This document shows, in pieces, positions 1 to 8,087 of a stretch of 64,000 nt of DNA. The DNA comes from Peptococcaceae bacterium BRH_c8a (lineage in GTDB: Bacteria; Bacillota; Desulfotomaculia; Desulfotomaculales; Desulfallaceae): contig LADP01000003.1 in assembly GCA_000961575.1 (NCBI GenBank), positions 62,001 to 126,000 of the forward strand, given 5' to 3'. How positions within the stretch are numbered: the first letter of the stretch is position 1; every line of letters starts with the position of its first letter. The notes under the pieces are model-generated. The model saw only the letters and a list, made by a program, of their open reading frames with translations. It made no database searches and was not told the DNA's origin. A program made the translations under genes and the position numbers.

Positions 1-137
1 TTAATTTCGTCCAGTGGAGTGTTGTAAGCAAGCATCTCACAAAACACGTTGTGTTCGCGGATGCGGCGGGCAATCAGCTGGCTGTACTGGCCGCCGAAGT
101 CCACCACGATAACTAATTCCTGTTCCGGGACAATCAT
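1..137 (-). CDS. guaA: GMP synthase (glutamine-hydrolysing), N-terminal fragment
   Basis: Only the first ~45 codons are inside the window; the gene runs off the left edge. The reading starts at an ATG at 137 preceded by GGAGGAAACAG. The peptide contains [20 protein letters not shown], the typical start of the class I glutamine amidotransferase domain of GMP synthase, which converts XMP to GMP with ATP and glutamine in the cytoplasm. The purine-salvage gene hpt lies just upstream on the same strand, so the two form a purine neighbourhood. The C-terminal ATP-pyrophosphatase domain cannot be checked here. Confidence 0.88.
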   Translation of the reverse strand, partial: MIVPEQELVIVVDFGGQYSQLIARRIREHNVFCEMLAYNTPLDEI

Positions 138-163
138 GGGCTGTTTCCTCCTTAATTTGTGAG

Positions 164-284
164 CACCATTGAAAAAACCAACATCAGAGGGTGAGCTTTT
201 GTTGTCATCCTGAGCGTTAGCGAAGGATCTAGATTCTTCACTGCGTTCAGAATGACAATCCTAGATTTTCATCCTCTAATGGTG
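164..284. repeat. Nested palindrome with TCATCCTGAGCG-family repeat
   Basis: The hpt-guaA gap holds an inner near-palindrome (203-257) reading TGTCATCCTGAGCG ... TTCAGAATGACA. It is nested in a second inverted repeat, CACCATT at 164-170 against AATGGTG at 278-284. Related copies occur at 20202-20256, 46679-46740, 47852-47916 and a half copy at 59781-59807. It is a dispersed intergenic repeat that could fold in RNA. No T-run follows it on either strand, so a terminator role is not obvious. Confidence 0.75.
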
Positions 285-304
285 CCGCGTTAGCGGCCTG
301 GGGT

Positions 305-850
305 CTACTTGGTTATTTTATATACTTCCTGTTTCAACACATAAATCTCCGGCAGGTTGCGGTACATTTCATTGTAATCCAGCCCGTAGCCCACCACAAA
401 TTCGTCCGGGATAGAAAAACCGTTGAAATCAACCGGCACTTTTACTTCCCGGCGAGACGGTTTATCCAGCAGCGCACAAATGCGCACACTGGCCGGTTCA
501 CGCGCCTTCAGGATGTCCAGCAGGTAATTAAGGGTCAGTCCGGTGTCCACAATATCCTCAACCACCAGGATGTGACGGCCCTGAATGTTTTGATCCAGGT
601 CTTTTATTATGCGCACCACGCCTGTGGATTTGCTGGATGAACCGTAGCTGGATACCGCCATAAAGTCAAACTGTACGTCTATGGATATGGCCCGTACCAA
701 GTCGGCCATGAAAATCATGGCCCCTTTTAGGATCCCGACAATTAACAGGTTCTTGCCGTGATACTCCTCGGAAATGGCCAGAGCCATCTCGTTTACTTTT
801 TTGTCTATGTCTGCTCTCGAGATTAAAACTCTTTCTACGCCCTGATGCAA
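305..850 (-). CDS. hpt: Hypoxanthine phosphoribosyltransferase
   Basis: 181 residues, the usual length for bacterial HPRT. The enzyme salvages hypoxanthine (and guanine) with PRPP to give IMP or GMP in the cytoplasm. The PRPP-binding loop VVEDIVDTGLT is at residues 96-106, and LKGAMIFMADL near 41-51 is the other typical loop region. The only start fitting the ribosome site is a TTG at 850, preceded by GAGGGGGAATTAAA, so initiation looks suboptimal. It is followed on the same strand, after a repeat-containing gap, by guaA. In many Firmicutes hpt sits with tilS and ftsH; here the neighbour is purine synthesis. Confidence 0.93.
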   Translation of the reverse strand: MHQGVERVLISRADIDKKVNEMALAISEEYHGKNLLIVGILKGAMIFMADLVRAISIDVQFDFMAVSSYGSSSKSTGVVRIIKDLDQNIQGRHILVVEDIVDTGLTLNYLLDILKAREPASVRICALLDKPSRREVKVPVDFNGFSIPDEFVVGYGLDYNEMYRNLPEIYVLKQEVYKITK

Positions 851-982
851 TTTAATTCCCCCTCGTCAAAATCTGGGTTATTATAACAAGATGCGGTAAC
901 AGGTGTCAATATAGGTTGTCCTGGCGGCTGTAGTGATGATAACATAATAATGGTGAATTAGTACCATAAAGGAGTGGTTTTA

Positions 983-2080
983 ATGGCAGAAGTCTATTTT
1001 ACCGACCTGCGTACAAGCAGCAAGGAAAACCTGCTGGACAAGCTGTCCCGGCTTTGTGAACAAGTTGGCCTTAAAGATGTTGTAAAAAAGAATGACCTGG
1101 TGGCTCTCAAAATACACTTTGGCGAAAAGGGTAATCTGGCTTATGTCAGGCCCCAGTTCGTGCGGTTAATCGTAGACAAAGTCAGGGCGGCAGGCGGTAA
1201 ACCGTTTCTTACCGATGCCAACACCCTGTACGTGGGCTCCAGGGCTAATGCCGTAGACCATTTGGAAACGGCCGTATTAAACGGTTTCGATTTTGCAGTG
1301 GTGGGCGCTCCGCTGGTCATTGCCGATGGGCTTAGCGGTAAAGATTACATTAATGTGCCCATTGAAGGTAAGCATTTTAAAGATGTCAAAATCGGCAGCG
1401 CTGCCGTCCATGCCGGTGCATTGGTTTCGATAACCCATTTCAAGGGTCACGAACTAACCGGATTTGGCGGGGTGTTAAAAAACATCGGCATGGGACTGGG
1501 CAGCCGCAGCGGTAAACAGATGATGCACTCGGACGTACTGCCAAAGGTCAAAGAAGAAAAATGCCTGGCCTGTGGCATGTGTTCAGACTGGTGCCCGGCC
1601 GGAGCCATCAGCGTTGAAGAGCGCGCCTTCATCGACGAACAGGTCTGCTGGGGCTGCGGCGAGTGCACGGTTACCTGTCCCGAGGGGGCTATCGGGATCA
1701 ACTGGAGATCCAGGCCCAATGTGGTGCAGGAAAAAATAGTCGAATATGCTATAGGTGTATTAAAAAACAAGCACGATAAGGCGATACACATTTCATTTGT
1801 CATGAACGTATCACCCGAATGCGACTGCTGCTCATTTAACGACGCCCCGGTGGTACGGGATATCGGTATCCTGGCTTCCCGGGATCCGGTGGCCCTGGAT
1901 CAGGCCTGTATCGACCTGGTGAACGGAGAAAAAGTACTACCAGGTTCCCGCCTGGGAGAATCCCCGGATATCCAGGACAAATTCGGGGCGCTGCACAAAA
2001 ACATCGACTGGTCGGTGCAGTTGGCTTACGGGGAAGAAATAGGCCTGGGCACCAGGGAGTACCGGTTGATTAAAGTGTAA
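983..2080 (+). CDS. DUF362 domain iron-sulfur protein with 2x[4Fe-4S] ferredoxin domain
   Basis: 366 residues. I take the ATG at 983 rather than the GTG at 974 because AAAGGAG ends about 8 bases before it. The first ~185 residues are a DUF362 domain (KIHFGEKGN, THFKGHELTGFGG). A dicluster ferredoxin insert follows with CLACGMCSDWCP and CWGCGECTVTCP, the ligand sets of two [4Fe-4S] clusters. The remainder (ASRDPVALDQACIDLV) returns to DUF362. No signal peptide is seen, so it is probably cytoplasmic. The family is common in anaerobes and its reaction is not established; a redox or assembly role is inference. It is a single-gene plus-strand unit with a terminator behind it. Confidence 0.85.
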   Translation: MAEVYFTDLRTSSKENLLDKLSRLCEQVGLKDVVKKNDLVALKIHFGEKGNLAYVRPQFVRLIVDKVRAAGGKPFLTDANTLYVGSRANAVDHLETAVLNGFDFAVVGAPLVIADGLSGKDYINVPIEGKHFKDVKIGSAAVHAGALVSITHFKGHELTGFGGVLKNIGMGLGSRSGKQMMHSDVLPKVKEEKCLACGMCSDWCPAGAISVEERAFIDEQVCWGCGECTVTCPEGAIGINWRSRPNVVQEKIVEYAIGVLKNKHDKAIHISFVMNVSPECDCCSFNDAPVVRDIGILASRDPVALDQACIDLVNGEKVLPGSRLGESPDIQDKFGALHKNIDWSVQLAYGEEIGLGTREYRLIKV

Positions 2081-2140
2081 CCCGGCTTCGTGGTACGCTA
2101 CCTAAAATAGTATTGGTGCGAGACTTGATGCCAAGATATC

Positions 2141-2177
2141 CGACCTGCTTAAGAACTGGAGCGGGTCGTTTTTTATT
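2141..2177 (+). terminator. Intrinsic terminator after the DUF362 gene
   Basis: A 9-base stem CGACCTGCT / AGCGGGTCG (one G-U pair) is followed by TTTTTTATT. It lies 60 bases after the stop of the DUF362 ferredoxin and directly before MITE-like copy 1. Confidence 0.75.
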
Positions 2178-2178
2178 A

Positions 2179-2272
2179 CCCCCTGAAAAAATAAGCATAA
2201 CTGGGGTTTGGTGTTAATCGGAGGGTTACCCGGAGATTAACACCAAACCCCTTACCAAGACTTTTTCAGGAG
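2179..2272 (+). mobile_element. MITE-like element, minimal copy 1 (ends only)
   Basis: The outer ends CCCCTGAAAAA and CTTTTTCAGG are inverted, and the inner GGGGTTTGGTGTTAAT pairs with ATTAACACCAAACCCC. Both flanks match the ~240 bp copy at 44351-44590 almost base for base (including the tail CTTACCAAGAC), but the ~150 bp centre is missing, leaving a hairpin-like derivative. The rest of the 2081-2435 gap contains the terminator above and the upstream region of the CBS gene; nothing else was recognised. Confidence 0.75.
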
Positions 2273-2435
2273 ACCATACCTAATATTACATCGTTATTAT
2301 GTGAAATAAGCAACGTGCAAAAAAGACCTTTCAAGTGTAAATTCTGTTATCAGGGCTCCCAAGTATTGCCGATTAAGAGATTTGAGTATATTACTAAGAT
2401 AAGTAATAAAACTGCTTACGGAGGAGGTCATTATA

Positions 2436-2897
2436 ATGCCTAGTGAAGCAAAAATAAAGGATTTTATGATTTCAATGTCTGATTATCCCACCATTAGCAT
2501 CAACAAAACCCTGGGTCAAGCCGTTAAAATAATGAGTAACATGGCCAAAGAAAAAGGCTACCGTTGGGTTATCGTGTTGGATGAAAGCGGCAGACTGGCT
2601 GGTTTTTTAACCATGCGCAACGTCTTTGAATGCATTAACGATTTAATTCCCGAATTAAGTGACTGGATGGCCATATATACTAAGGCGCAGCTAATTAAAC
2701 ATACCACCCTCGATCAATGCATTCACCCGCTGGTAAACATTTCAGTTCAGGAGTCCGATCACCCGGTAAAAGCCGCAGATATGATTTTAAAACACCGGGT
2801 CACTATACTGCCCGTGCTCAATGAACATTCGGAGGTTGTAGGCATCATCAGACCGGTAGATATAATGCAGTTTATTGATAAACTATTTAACGATTAA
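2436..2897 (+). CDS. CBS-domain pair protein
   Basis: 153 residues consisting almost entirely of two CBS motifs (about 12-75 and 88-150). The second ends HRVTILPVLNEHSEVVGIIR, a typical CBS strand-turn. Such stand-alone pairs bind adenine nucleotides and act as sensory modules; the partner is not evident here. The start ATG follows a strong GGAGGAGG site. It is a monocistronic plus-strand gene between MITE-like copy 1 and a convergent MFS gene. The assignment to the fold is firm; a physiological role cannot be given. Confidence 0.85.
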   Translation: MPSEAKIKDFMISMSDYPTISINKTLGQAVKIMSNMAKEKGYRWVIVLDESGRLAGFLTMRNVFECINDLIPELSDWMAIYTKAQLIKHTTLDQCIHPLVNISVQESDHPVKAADMILKHRVTILPVLNEHSEVVGIIRPVDIMQFIDKLFND

Positions 2898-2959
2898 CGG
2901 TTTAATGATTAAACAATAATAATATCTAATCATGTAAATTATAGTACATGACCTATGCG

Positions 2960-4117
2960 TTAGGGACTGTCCCCAACTTGGGCTGTTTTACGGGCCTGGC
3001 TTTGGGATAAAACCAAAAATGCGACCACCGATACCAGGGCCAGTATTGAACAGGAAGTATACAGGAAACGGGCGCCAAAGCCATCCATGATGTACCCGCC
3101 CAGCAGTGAACCCATGATACCAGCCACACCTCCCGAGAATGTGGAAAGCAGTCCTTGCCCGCTGGCCCGCAAGTGTTGGGGCACAATTTTACCGATATAG
3201 GAAACCGCCGAAACGTAAAATAAACCAAATGACAGCCCGTGCATGACCTGAATTGCCGTCACCAGCGCGGGGTCAGTGGTAATGGAAAATAAAAACCAAC
3301 GTAAAGAATATATTGCCGCTGCCAGCGCCAGTAAAGTCAGTTCATTAAACCTGACCAAAAATAAAAATGAAAAGGCAAATACCGGCACCTCACTAAGGGG
3401 CCCGATGGTCCAGGCCAAACCAACATCGGCCTCTGAACCACCAATCCCGCGCATAAAAATACCCATGAAAGCGTCGTTGACCTTGTTGGTTGTATTGAGC
3501 AGGGCGATTAAAAGCAGGAACAGCAGCACTTCCTTGCGGGTAACCAGTTTTTTGAGCTGGTCAAAACCGACCGGTTGGGCCGCCTGCGGGGCATCCTGGG
3601 CCAGAGCTGCAAATAGCAAAGCAAGCAGCAGCAACCCCTGGTAAATACGATCCACTCTTTCGATACCCACTACAGCCAGCACTGAGCCGGCCACCAGCGC
3701 GGTAACGGCAAACCCCAGCGATCCCCAAAGGCGGTAACTGCCGAAACTACCGCCTTTTTCCCTGGCAATGGCCAGGGTTAGACAGTCAATAAGCGGCAAG
3801 GGTGGCCAGGCGAAGGCAAAAAACAGAAATGCCGCCGGTAAAAGCAGGTAAAAAGAATCCAGGCTAAATAGCAAAAAACTCAATAAAAAAGCCATCATGA
3901 TTTGGAACATCACCACTTTTTTTACTGTGCGCAGCCGATCGCTCAGGTAACCCCAGGGGGATTGCACCAGCATGGAAACCAGCGGGCCGATGGCCATCAA
4001 CATGCCGATTTGACCGTTGGTAAGCCCCCGGGACTGAAACAGCAGGGGCAAAAAGGGCAGAATGATACCAATGGATGCCAGGTAAAAAAAACTGAGTAAT
4101 TTAATTCGCCATTTCAT
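2960..4117 (-). CDS. MFS transporter
   Basis: 385 residues, strongly hydrophobic, consistent with 12 membrane helices. The N-terminus (LLSFFYLASIGIILPFLPLL, then QSPWGYLSDR) fits the MFS_1-like/phenylpropionate-permease (HcaT-like) or nucleoside symporter subgroup. The DRLRT loop after helix 2 is the usual MFS signature. The ATG at 4117 is preceded by GGGAG at 9 bases. The substrate cannot be inferred: no metabolic neighbour lies on the same strand. The C-terminal coding end overlaps a GGGACTGTCCCC palindrome, similar to motifs in several intergenic regions here. Confidence 0.82.
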   Translation of the reverse strand: MKWRIKLLSFFYLASIGIILPFLPLLFQSRGLTNGQIGMLMAIGPLVSMLVQSPWGYLSDRLRTVKKVVMFQIMMAFLLSFLLFSLDSFYLLLPAAFLFFAFAWPPLPLIDCLTLAIAREKGGSFGSYRLWGSLGFAVTALVAGSVLAVVGIERVDRIYQGLLLLALLFAALAQDAPQAAQPVGFDQLKKLVTRKEVLLFLLLIALLNTTNKVNDAFMGIFMRGIGGSEADVGLAWTIGPLSEVPVFAFSFLFLVRFNELTLLALAAAIYSLRWFLFSITTDPALVTAIQVMHGLSFGLFYVSAVSYIGKIVPQHLRASGQGLLSTFSGGVAGIMGSLLGGYIMDGFGARFLYTSCSILALVSVVAFLVLSQSQARKTAQVGDSP

Positions 4118-4257
4118 ATCTAAAAACTCCCTGCAGCTAATCCGCCCTTATAACAATCTTCATAGAGAATACATTCTTATATTGTAATGATTTTTTGCAC
4201 TTCAGGAAAGAGTATCCTTTGGCATATTTAAGGTCAGCAATGAAAGTGCCTGCAGAC

Positions 4258-4286
4258 ACAAAAAAACCGCCCGGGGGCGGTTTTGT
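4258..4286. terminator. Bidirectional intrinsic terminator
   Basis: AAAACCGCCC pairs with GGGCGGTTTT across a 2-base loop, with A- and T-runs on both sides. It lies behind the minus-strand SleB-like gene (stop at 4319). No plus-strand gene ends nearby. Confidence 0.85.
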
Positions 4287-4318
4287 CTATTTGCCATGCT
4301 TTTTATTAATTTATAGGA

Positions 4319-5089
4319 TTAATAAGTAAAGGTAAATGCGTCTAATTTTACGCTTACCGGCCGGGCTTTTAGATATTTATTGGTTATCCAGTGTTCCCAG
4401 AAGTACAAAGCGCCGTTTGAGGGATCCCAGCCGTTAAGTGCGTCCTTGGCTGCTTTTTTGGCGGTCTCGTTGGCCGGCCTGTTGATCCAGCCGTTGAGTA
4501 CTGGCTCGAACTGGTACTTCCCGCCGGAGTCAACTTGGTATACAACTCCGCGGATGGTATTGGGGAACAGCGGGCTATCTACCCGGTTCAGGACAACGGC
4601 TCCAACCGCTACCTGGGTGATATAGGATTCCGAAGCGGCCTCGGCGGTGATGATCCGAGCCAGCGCATCGATTTCAGCCCAGTTAAAACTACCCCTGCTG
4701 GTGGTGTTGACTGCCCGCCCAATAGGTACATAAAGAGTTTGGCCCGGGTTTATGGAGTTGACTTTGAGGTTGCTGGCAGCCTTTATGCGGTTGTAATCCA
4801 CACCAAACTTTTTGCCAATCAGGAACAGGGTGTCCCCTTTTTGCACAGTGTATCTCTGTGGTATGGTCAGGTTTTGGCCTGGATAGATACTGTCGGTCCA
4901 TACATTGTTGGTATAGCGCAGGGCGAACTGGCTGACATTGTAACTGCCTGCTATTTTATGTATAGTATCTCCCTTGCTTACCGAATGTACCTGGCCCATC
5001 GCTATACCTGGTAGCACTACTAGCGCCATGATCAAGAACAAAAAAACTAGCTTACCTTTGGTGATTTTACCCCTGATGTCCAAAAACAT
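4319..5089 (-). CDS. LysM-containing SleB/CwlJ-type cell wall hydrolase
   Basis: 256 residues. A signal or anchor helix at about 13-32 (KLVFLFLIMALVVLPGIAMG) is followed by two LysM repeats (about 35-77 and 80-122; VSKGDTIHKIA, VQKGDTLFLIG). A C-terminal Hydrolase_2 (SleB) domain follows (about 140-256), with ARIITAEAASE and AVGAVVLNRVD. SleB-type enzymes are lytic transglycosylases acting on spore cortex peptidoglycan; LysM binds the glycan. The export signal fits a wall or spore-layer location. It is a single gene with its own terminator. A role in germination versus vegetative wall turnover cannot be separated from sequence. Confidence 0.88.
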   Translation of the reverse strand: MFLDIRGKITKGKLVFLFLIMALVVLPGIAMGQVHSVSKGDTIHKIAGSYNVSQFALRYTNNVWTDSIYPGQNLTIPQRYTVQKGDTLFLIGKKFGVDYNRIKAASNLKVNSINPGQTLYVPIGRAVNTTSRGSFNWAEIDALARIITAEAASESYITQVAVGAVVLNRVDSPLFPNTIRGVVYQVDSGGKYQFEPVLNGWINRPANETAKKAAKDALNGWDPSNGALYFWEHWITNKYLKARPVSVKLDAFTFTY

Positions 5090-5169
5090 TACCTCCCTGG
5101 TCTTAAGTTGTCGGCTTTATTATACAAGCCTGCCGATTAAATAACCAAGGAGTAAATTATGTCAGGTTT

Positions 5170-5508
5170 TTAGTGTTCTCTTTTTACCGACCGTCCGTAC
5201 ATTTTAGCGTTGATATGCTCCACCAGAAACATGGTTGAAAAAACATGGAAAATGCGATTGGCCACGCTTTCCAGAGGGCAGTCAAGTTTATGCAGCTCGC
5301 CTTTAAGCAGTGGGCGGAAGCCGAATTTCATCTCCAGATCATCCAGAAATGAGCTGATTATTTCCTGTCGCAGGGCTTCTTCACCCACGCTGTGCCATTG
5401 AGCCAAAGGATTGTTAGCGTTACCCGGGGAGTGCCGGTCCACCGCTTCCAAAAACCAGTCCCTAAACTGATTAAATGTTGGGCGTGTGCGGCTGAAACTT
5501 TTAGACAT
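5170..5508 (-). CDS. Small conserved-looking protein of unknown function
   Basis: 112 residues, starting at an ATG with AAGGAGG 8 bases upstream, which supports it as a real gene. It is polar and mostly helical in appearance, with no signal peptide, cysteines limited to one (HKLDCPLESV), and no motif I recognise. It begins 20 bases after the stop of the apgM-like gene on the same strand and is probably cotranscribed with it. It ends before the SleB-like gene's promoter region. No function is proposed. Confidence 0.6.
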   Translation of the reverse strand: MSKSFSRTRPTFNQFRDWFLEAVDRHSPGNANNPLAQWHSVGEEALRQEIISSFLDDLEMKFGFRPLLKGELHKLDCPLESVANRIFHVFSTMFLVEHINAKMYGRSVKREH

Positions 5509-5527
5509 AGAATGCCCCTCCTTGTTT

Positions 5528-6733
5528 TTACATCCCTAAAAATTTGCGCATCAGTGCCGGTCCGTCGGGAACATGTATGCCAGTAGATGCAGCGTCTGCT
5601 TCGCTGTACCCAATGCCGGATGCAGCATTGTCCGTGCTGCTCATGATGGCGTAGGGTACCGGTTCGGATGTATGGGTTCGAATATTTAAAGGTGTAGGGT
5701 GATCCGGCAGCAGTAGAATTTTGTAATCGCCAATGTCGTCCAATCCCTCCAGCAGAGTTCCCAGTACCTGGCGGTCTATTTCCTCAATGGCCCGGACTTT
5801 GGTTTCAGTATCTCCTTGATGACCTGCTTCATCCGGGGCTTCTACATGTAAGTATATAAAATCAGCTCGCCTCTGCAGCGCTTCCAGAGCGGCTTGGGCC
5901 TTGCCGTGGAAATTGGTGTGGATGTTACCGGTGGCACCCGGTACTTTTAGCACTTCCAGGCCGGCACAGATGCCGATGCCCATAAGTAGGTCAACGGCAG
6001 AAACCACCGCCCCTTCCAGCCCGTATAAATCCTTAAAAAGAGGCAGGGCCGGCTTTTTACCCTGGCCCCATAACCAAATCGAGTTGGCCGGATTTTGTTT
6101 TTTAGCCCGCCGGGCCAGGTTAACGGGATGGTTGTTTAGCATGTTGTTACTCTGCCGCATTAAATCCAGCAGTGCTTCGCCGCCCTTGCCACGGGGCAGG
6201 TATTCGGTCACCTGCCGGCCGGAGATGTCGTGGGGCGGGGTTAGCTCGGGATGCTCCGGGCCATCGCTCCATACCATCAGGTGGCGGTAGCTGATGCCCG
6301 GGTAAAAATGTTTGTCGCCGCCGCCAAAAAGCGATTCGACCGCCAAAATTAGCTCTCGGGCTTCCTCGCTGGTTATCTCCCCGGCACTATAATCGATCAT
6401 TTGTTTGTCTGAATACACGGTATCATCTGAAAGGGTAACCAGATTACAGCGAAAAGCTACGTCGTCGACCGCTAAATTAACCCCCATGCTTACAGCCTCC
6501 AGGGGTGAGCGACCGGTATAGTACTGCTGCGGCGCGTAGCCCATAACCGATAAGTTGGCCACGTCACTGCCCGGGGGGTAGCCTTCCGGCACGGTTTTAA
6601 CCAGGCCGGTTTCCCCCCGGGAGACCAGGATGTCCATGTTCGGGGTACGGGCAAACTGCAGTGGTGTCTTATTGTCCAGTTCCGGGCGGGGATCATCGGC
6701 CATGCCGTCCCCCACCAGCACAATATACTTCAT
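5528..6733 (-). CDS. Archaeal-type cofactor-independent phosphoglycerate mutase family (possible homoserine kinase variant)
   Basis: 401 residues from the ATG at 6733 (GGAGG 6 bases upstream; the listed start one codon earlier is GTG). The N-terminus YIVLVGDGMADDP and VANLSVMGYAP, with HVEAPDEAGHQGD and LLPDHPTP near the C-terminus, supply the metal-binding Asp/His set of the alkaline phosphatase superfamily and place it in the ApgM group. ApgM interconverts 3- and 2-phosphoglycerate. A subgroup lying next to threonine-synthesis genes has been proposed to be a homoserine kinase; this gene directly follows hom-thrB-lysC, so that reading is possible. A classical thrB is also present, so the choice is open. 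Confidence 0.8.
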   Translation of the reverse strand: MKYIVLVGDGMADDPRPELDNKTPLQFARTPNMDILVSRGETGLVKTVPEGYPPGSDVANLSVMGYAPQQYYTGRSPLEAVSMGVNLAVDDVAFRCNLVTLSDDTVYSDKQMIDYSAGEITSEEARELILAVESLFGGGDKHFYPGISYRHLMVWSDGPEHPELTPPHDISGRQVTEYLPRGKGGEALLDLMRQSNNMLNNHPVNLARRAKKQNPANSIWLWGQGKKPALPLFKDLYGLEGAVVSAVDLLMGIGICAGLEVLKVPGATGNIHTNFHGKAQAALEALQRRADFIYLHVEAPDEAGHQGDTETKVRAIEEIDRQVLGTLLEGLDDIGDYKILLLPDHPTPLNIRTHTSEPVPYAIMSSTDNAASGIGYSEADAASTGIHVPDGPALMRKFLGM

Positions 6734-6798
6734 CACAAACCTCCAAATATTTCACAAGCCATATCCCCACATGATCCTATGTTTTCGTCGGTTTTCTA

Positions 6799-6831
6799 AT
6801 TCTGACTCCTGACTACTGACTCCTGACTTAT
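6799..6831. repeat. CTGACTCCTGACTA short tandem tract
   Basis: A short direct repeat of TGACTCCTGACTAC units fills part of the 94-base gap between lysC and the apgM-like gene. Similar AGTCAGGAGTCAG tracts occur at 59702-59730 and, degenerate, near 22767 and 47809. It is a dispersed intergenic simple repeat; no function is seen. Confidence 0.6.
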
Positions 6832-8063
6832 GCGCAGCAGTTGCAATTGGTTGCTTCGGCCAGGGCAAATCTACGGTGCAGTACGTTCATGGCTTTTTCA
6901 GCTTCACCGTTCTTGATGATGCAGGAAATTTTGATGTCGGAGGTGGAGATCATATCGATATTAATCTCTTCGTCGGCCAGCGCGCCAAAAGTCATGGCGG
7001 CCACCCCGGGGTTGCCGTTCATGCCCGCACCCACCACGGAAACCATGGCTACATGGGCATTATGCGTATAACCGGTGGCTCCCACCACTTTAATAATTTC
7101 TTCTATAGTTTCCAGGGATTTGCGTAGTTCGTCCTGGCTGACGGTAAAAGAAATATCATTTACGCCGTCACGCATGGAACTTTGCACGATCATATCCACG
7201 CTAATATTACGGTCGGCCAACATTTTAAATACCATATAGGCCACGCCGGGTTGATCCGGTACACCAAAAATGCCTAATTTAGCCACGTTTTTGTTGCAGG
7301 TGACACCGGTGACAATCAGGTTTTTTTCCATATCGCATTCCTCCTTGACAATGGTTCCGGGATTATCGTTAAAACTGCACCGTACATGCAGCGGGATATT
7401 GTAAATTTTGGCGCATTCCACTGCTCTGGGATGCAGTACCGCCGCTCCCAGATGGGCCAGTTCCAACATTTCGTCATAGGTAATGGAATCTAGCTTGCGG
7501 GCGTCGGGTACCACTCGCGGATCCGTGGTGTATACGCCGTCCACGTCGGTATATATCTCACACATGTCGGCCTTCACTGCTGCAGCCAGCGCCACCGCGG
7601 TGGTGTCTGATCCACCCCGGCCCAGGGTGGTAATGTCGCCGCTGTCACAAAGTCCCTGGAAACCGGCCACCACTATTATTTTACCTGCCTCAAGCTCGGC
7701 AATTAACCTGGAGTTGTCGATATCAGTAATCCGTGCCCTGGAATGTATGCTCTCAGTTTTAATCCCCGCCTGGGGGCCGGTAAGGGAGACCACGTCAGGT
7801 CCCAAACTCTTGATAGCAATAGCCAGCAGGGCAATAGATACCTGTTCACCGGTGGACATGAGCATGTCCATTTCCCGGGGGGACGGGTTGTTGGTGATCT
7901 CCCGGGCCAGCTTAATCAGATCATCGGTGGTATCGCCCATAGCTGATACCACGACCATCATTTGATGCCCCTCACGATACTTGTTGACCACCCGCCTGGC
8001 CACGTTTTTTATGCGGCCTGCATCACCCACGGATGTGCCGCCGTACTTTTGGACAATCAACAT
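6828..8063 (-). CDS. lysC: Aspartate kinase
   Basis: 411 residues from the ATG at 8063 (GGGAG 8 bases upstream; the longer ORF begins at an upstream GTG). It phosphorylates aspartate, the first step to lysine, threonine, methionine and diaminopimelate. The kinase domain carries VQKYGGTSV at residues 3-11 and GRGGSDTTAVALAAA near 150-165. The C-terminal third holds two ACT domains (LGIFGVPDQPGVAYMVFKM, VVGAGMNGNPGVAA), the site of amino acid feedback. The protein ends in a Cys-rich tail NCNCCA, which is unusual to the eye. It lies last in hom-thrB-lysC, 15-25 bases after thrB. Confidence 0.95.
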   Translation of the reverse strand: MLIVQKYGGTSVGDAGRIKNVARRVVNKYREGHQMMVVVSAMGDTTDDLIKLAREITNNPSPREMDMLMSTGEQVSIALLAIAIKSLGPDVVSLTGPQAGIKTESIHSRARITDIDNSRLIAELEAGKIIVVAGFQGLCDSGDITTLGRGGSDTTAVALAAAVKADMCEIYTDVDGVYTTDPRVVPDARKLDSITYDEMLELAHLGAAVLHPRAVECAKIYNIPLHVRCSFNDNPGTIVKEECDMEKNLIVTGVTCNKNVAKLGIFGVPDQPGVAYMVFKMLADRNISVDMIVQSSMRDGVNDISFTVSQDELRKSLETIEEIIKVVGATGYTHNAHVAMVSVVGAGMNGNPGVAAMTFGALADEEINIDMISTSDIKISCIIKNGEAEKAMNVLHRRFALAEATNCNCCA

Positions 8064-8087
8064 TGCTACCACTCCCGTTTCACTTAT

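Noticed and set aside
1447-1803. 118-residue minus ORF
   Set aside because: Shadow of the DUF362 ferredoxin gene.
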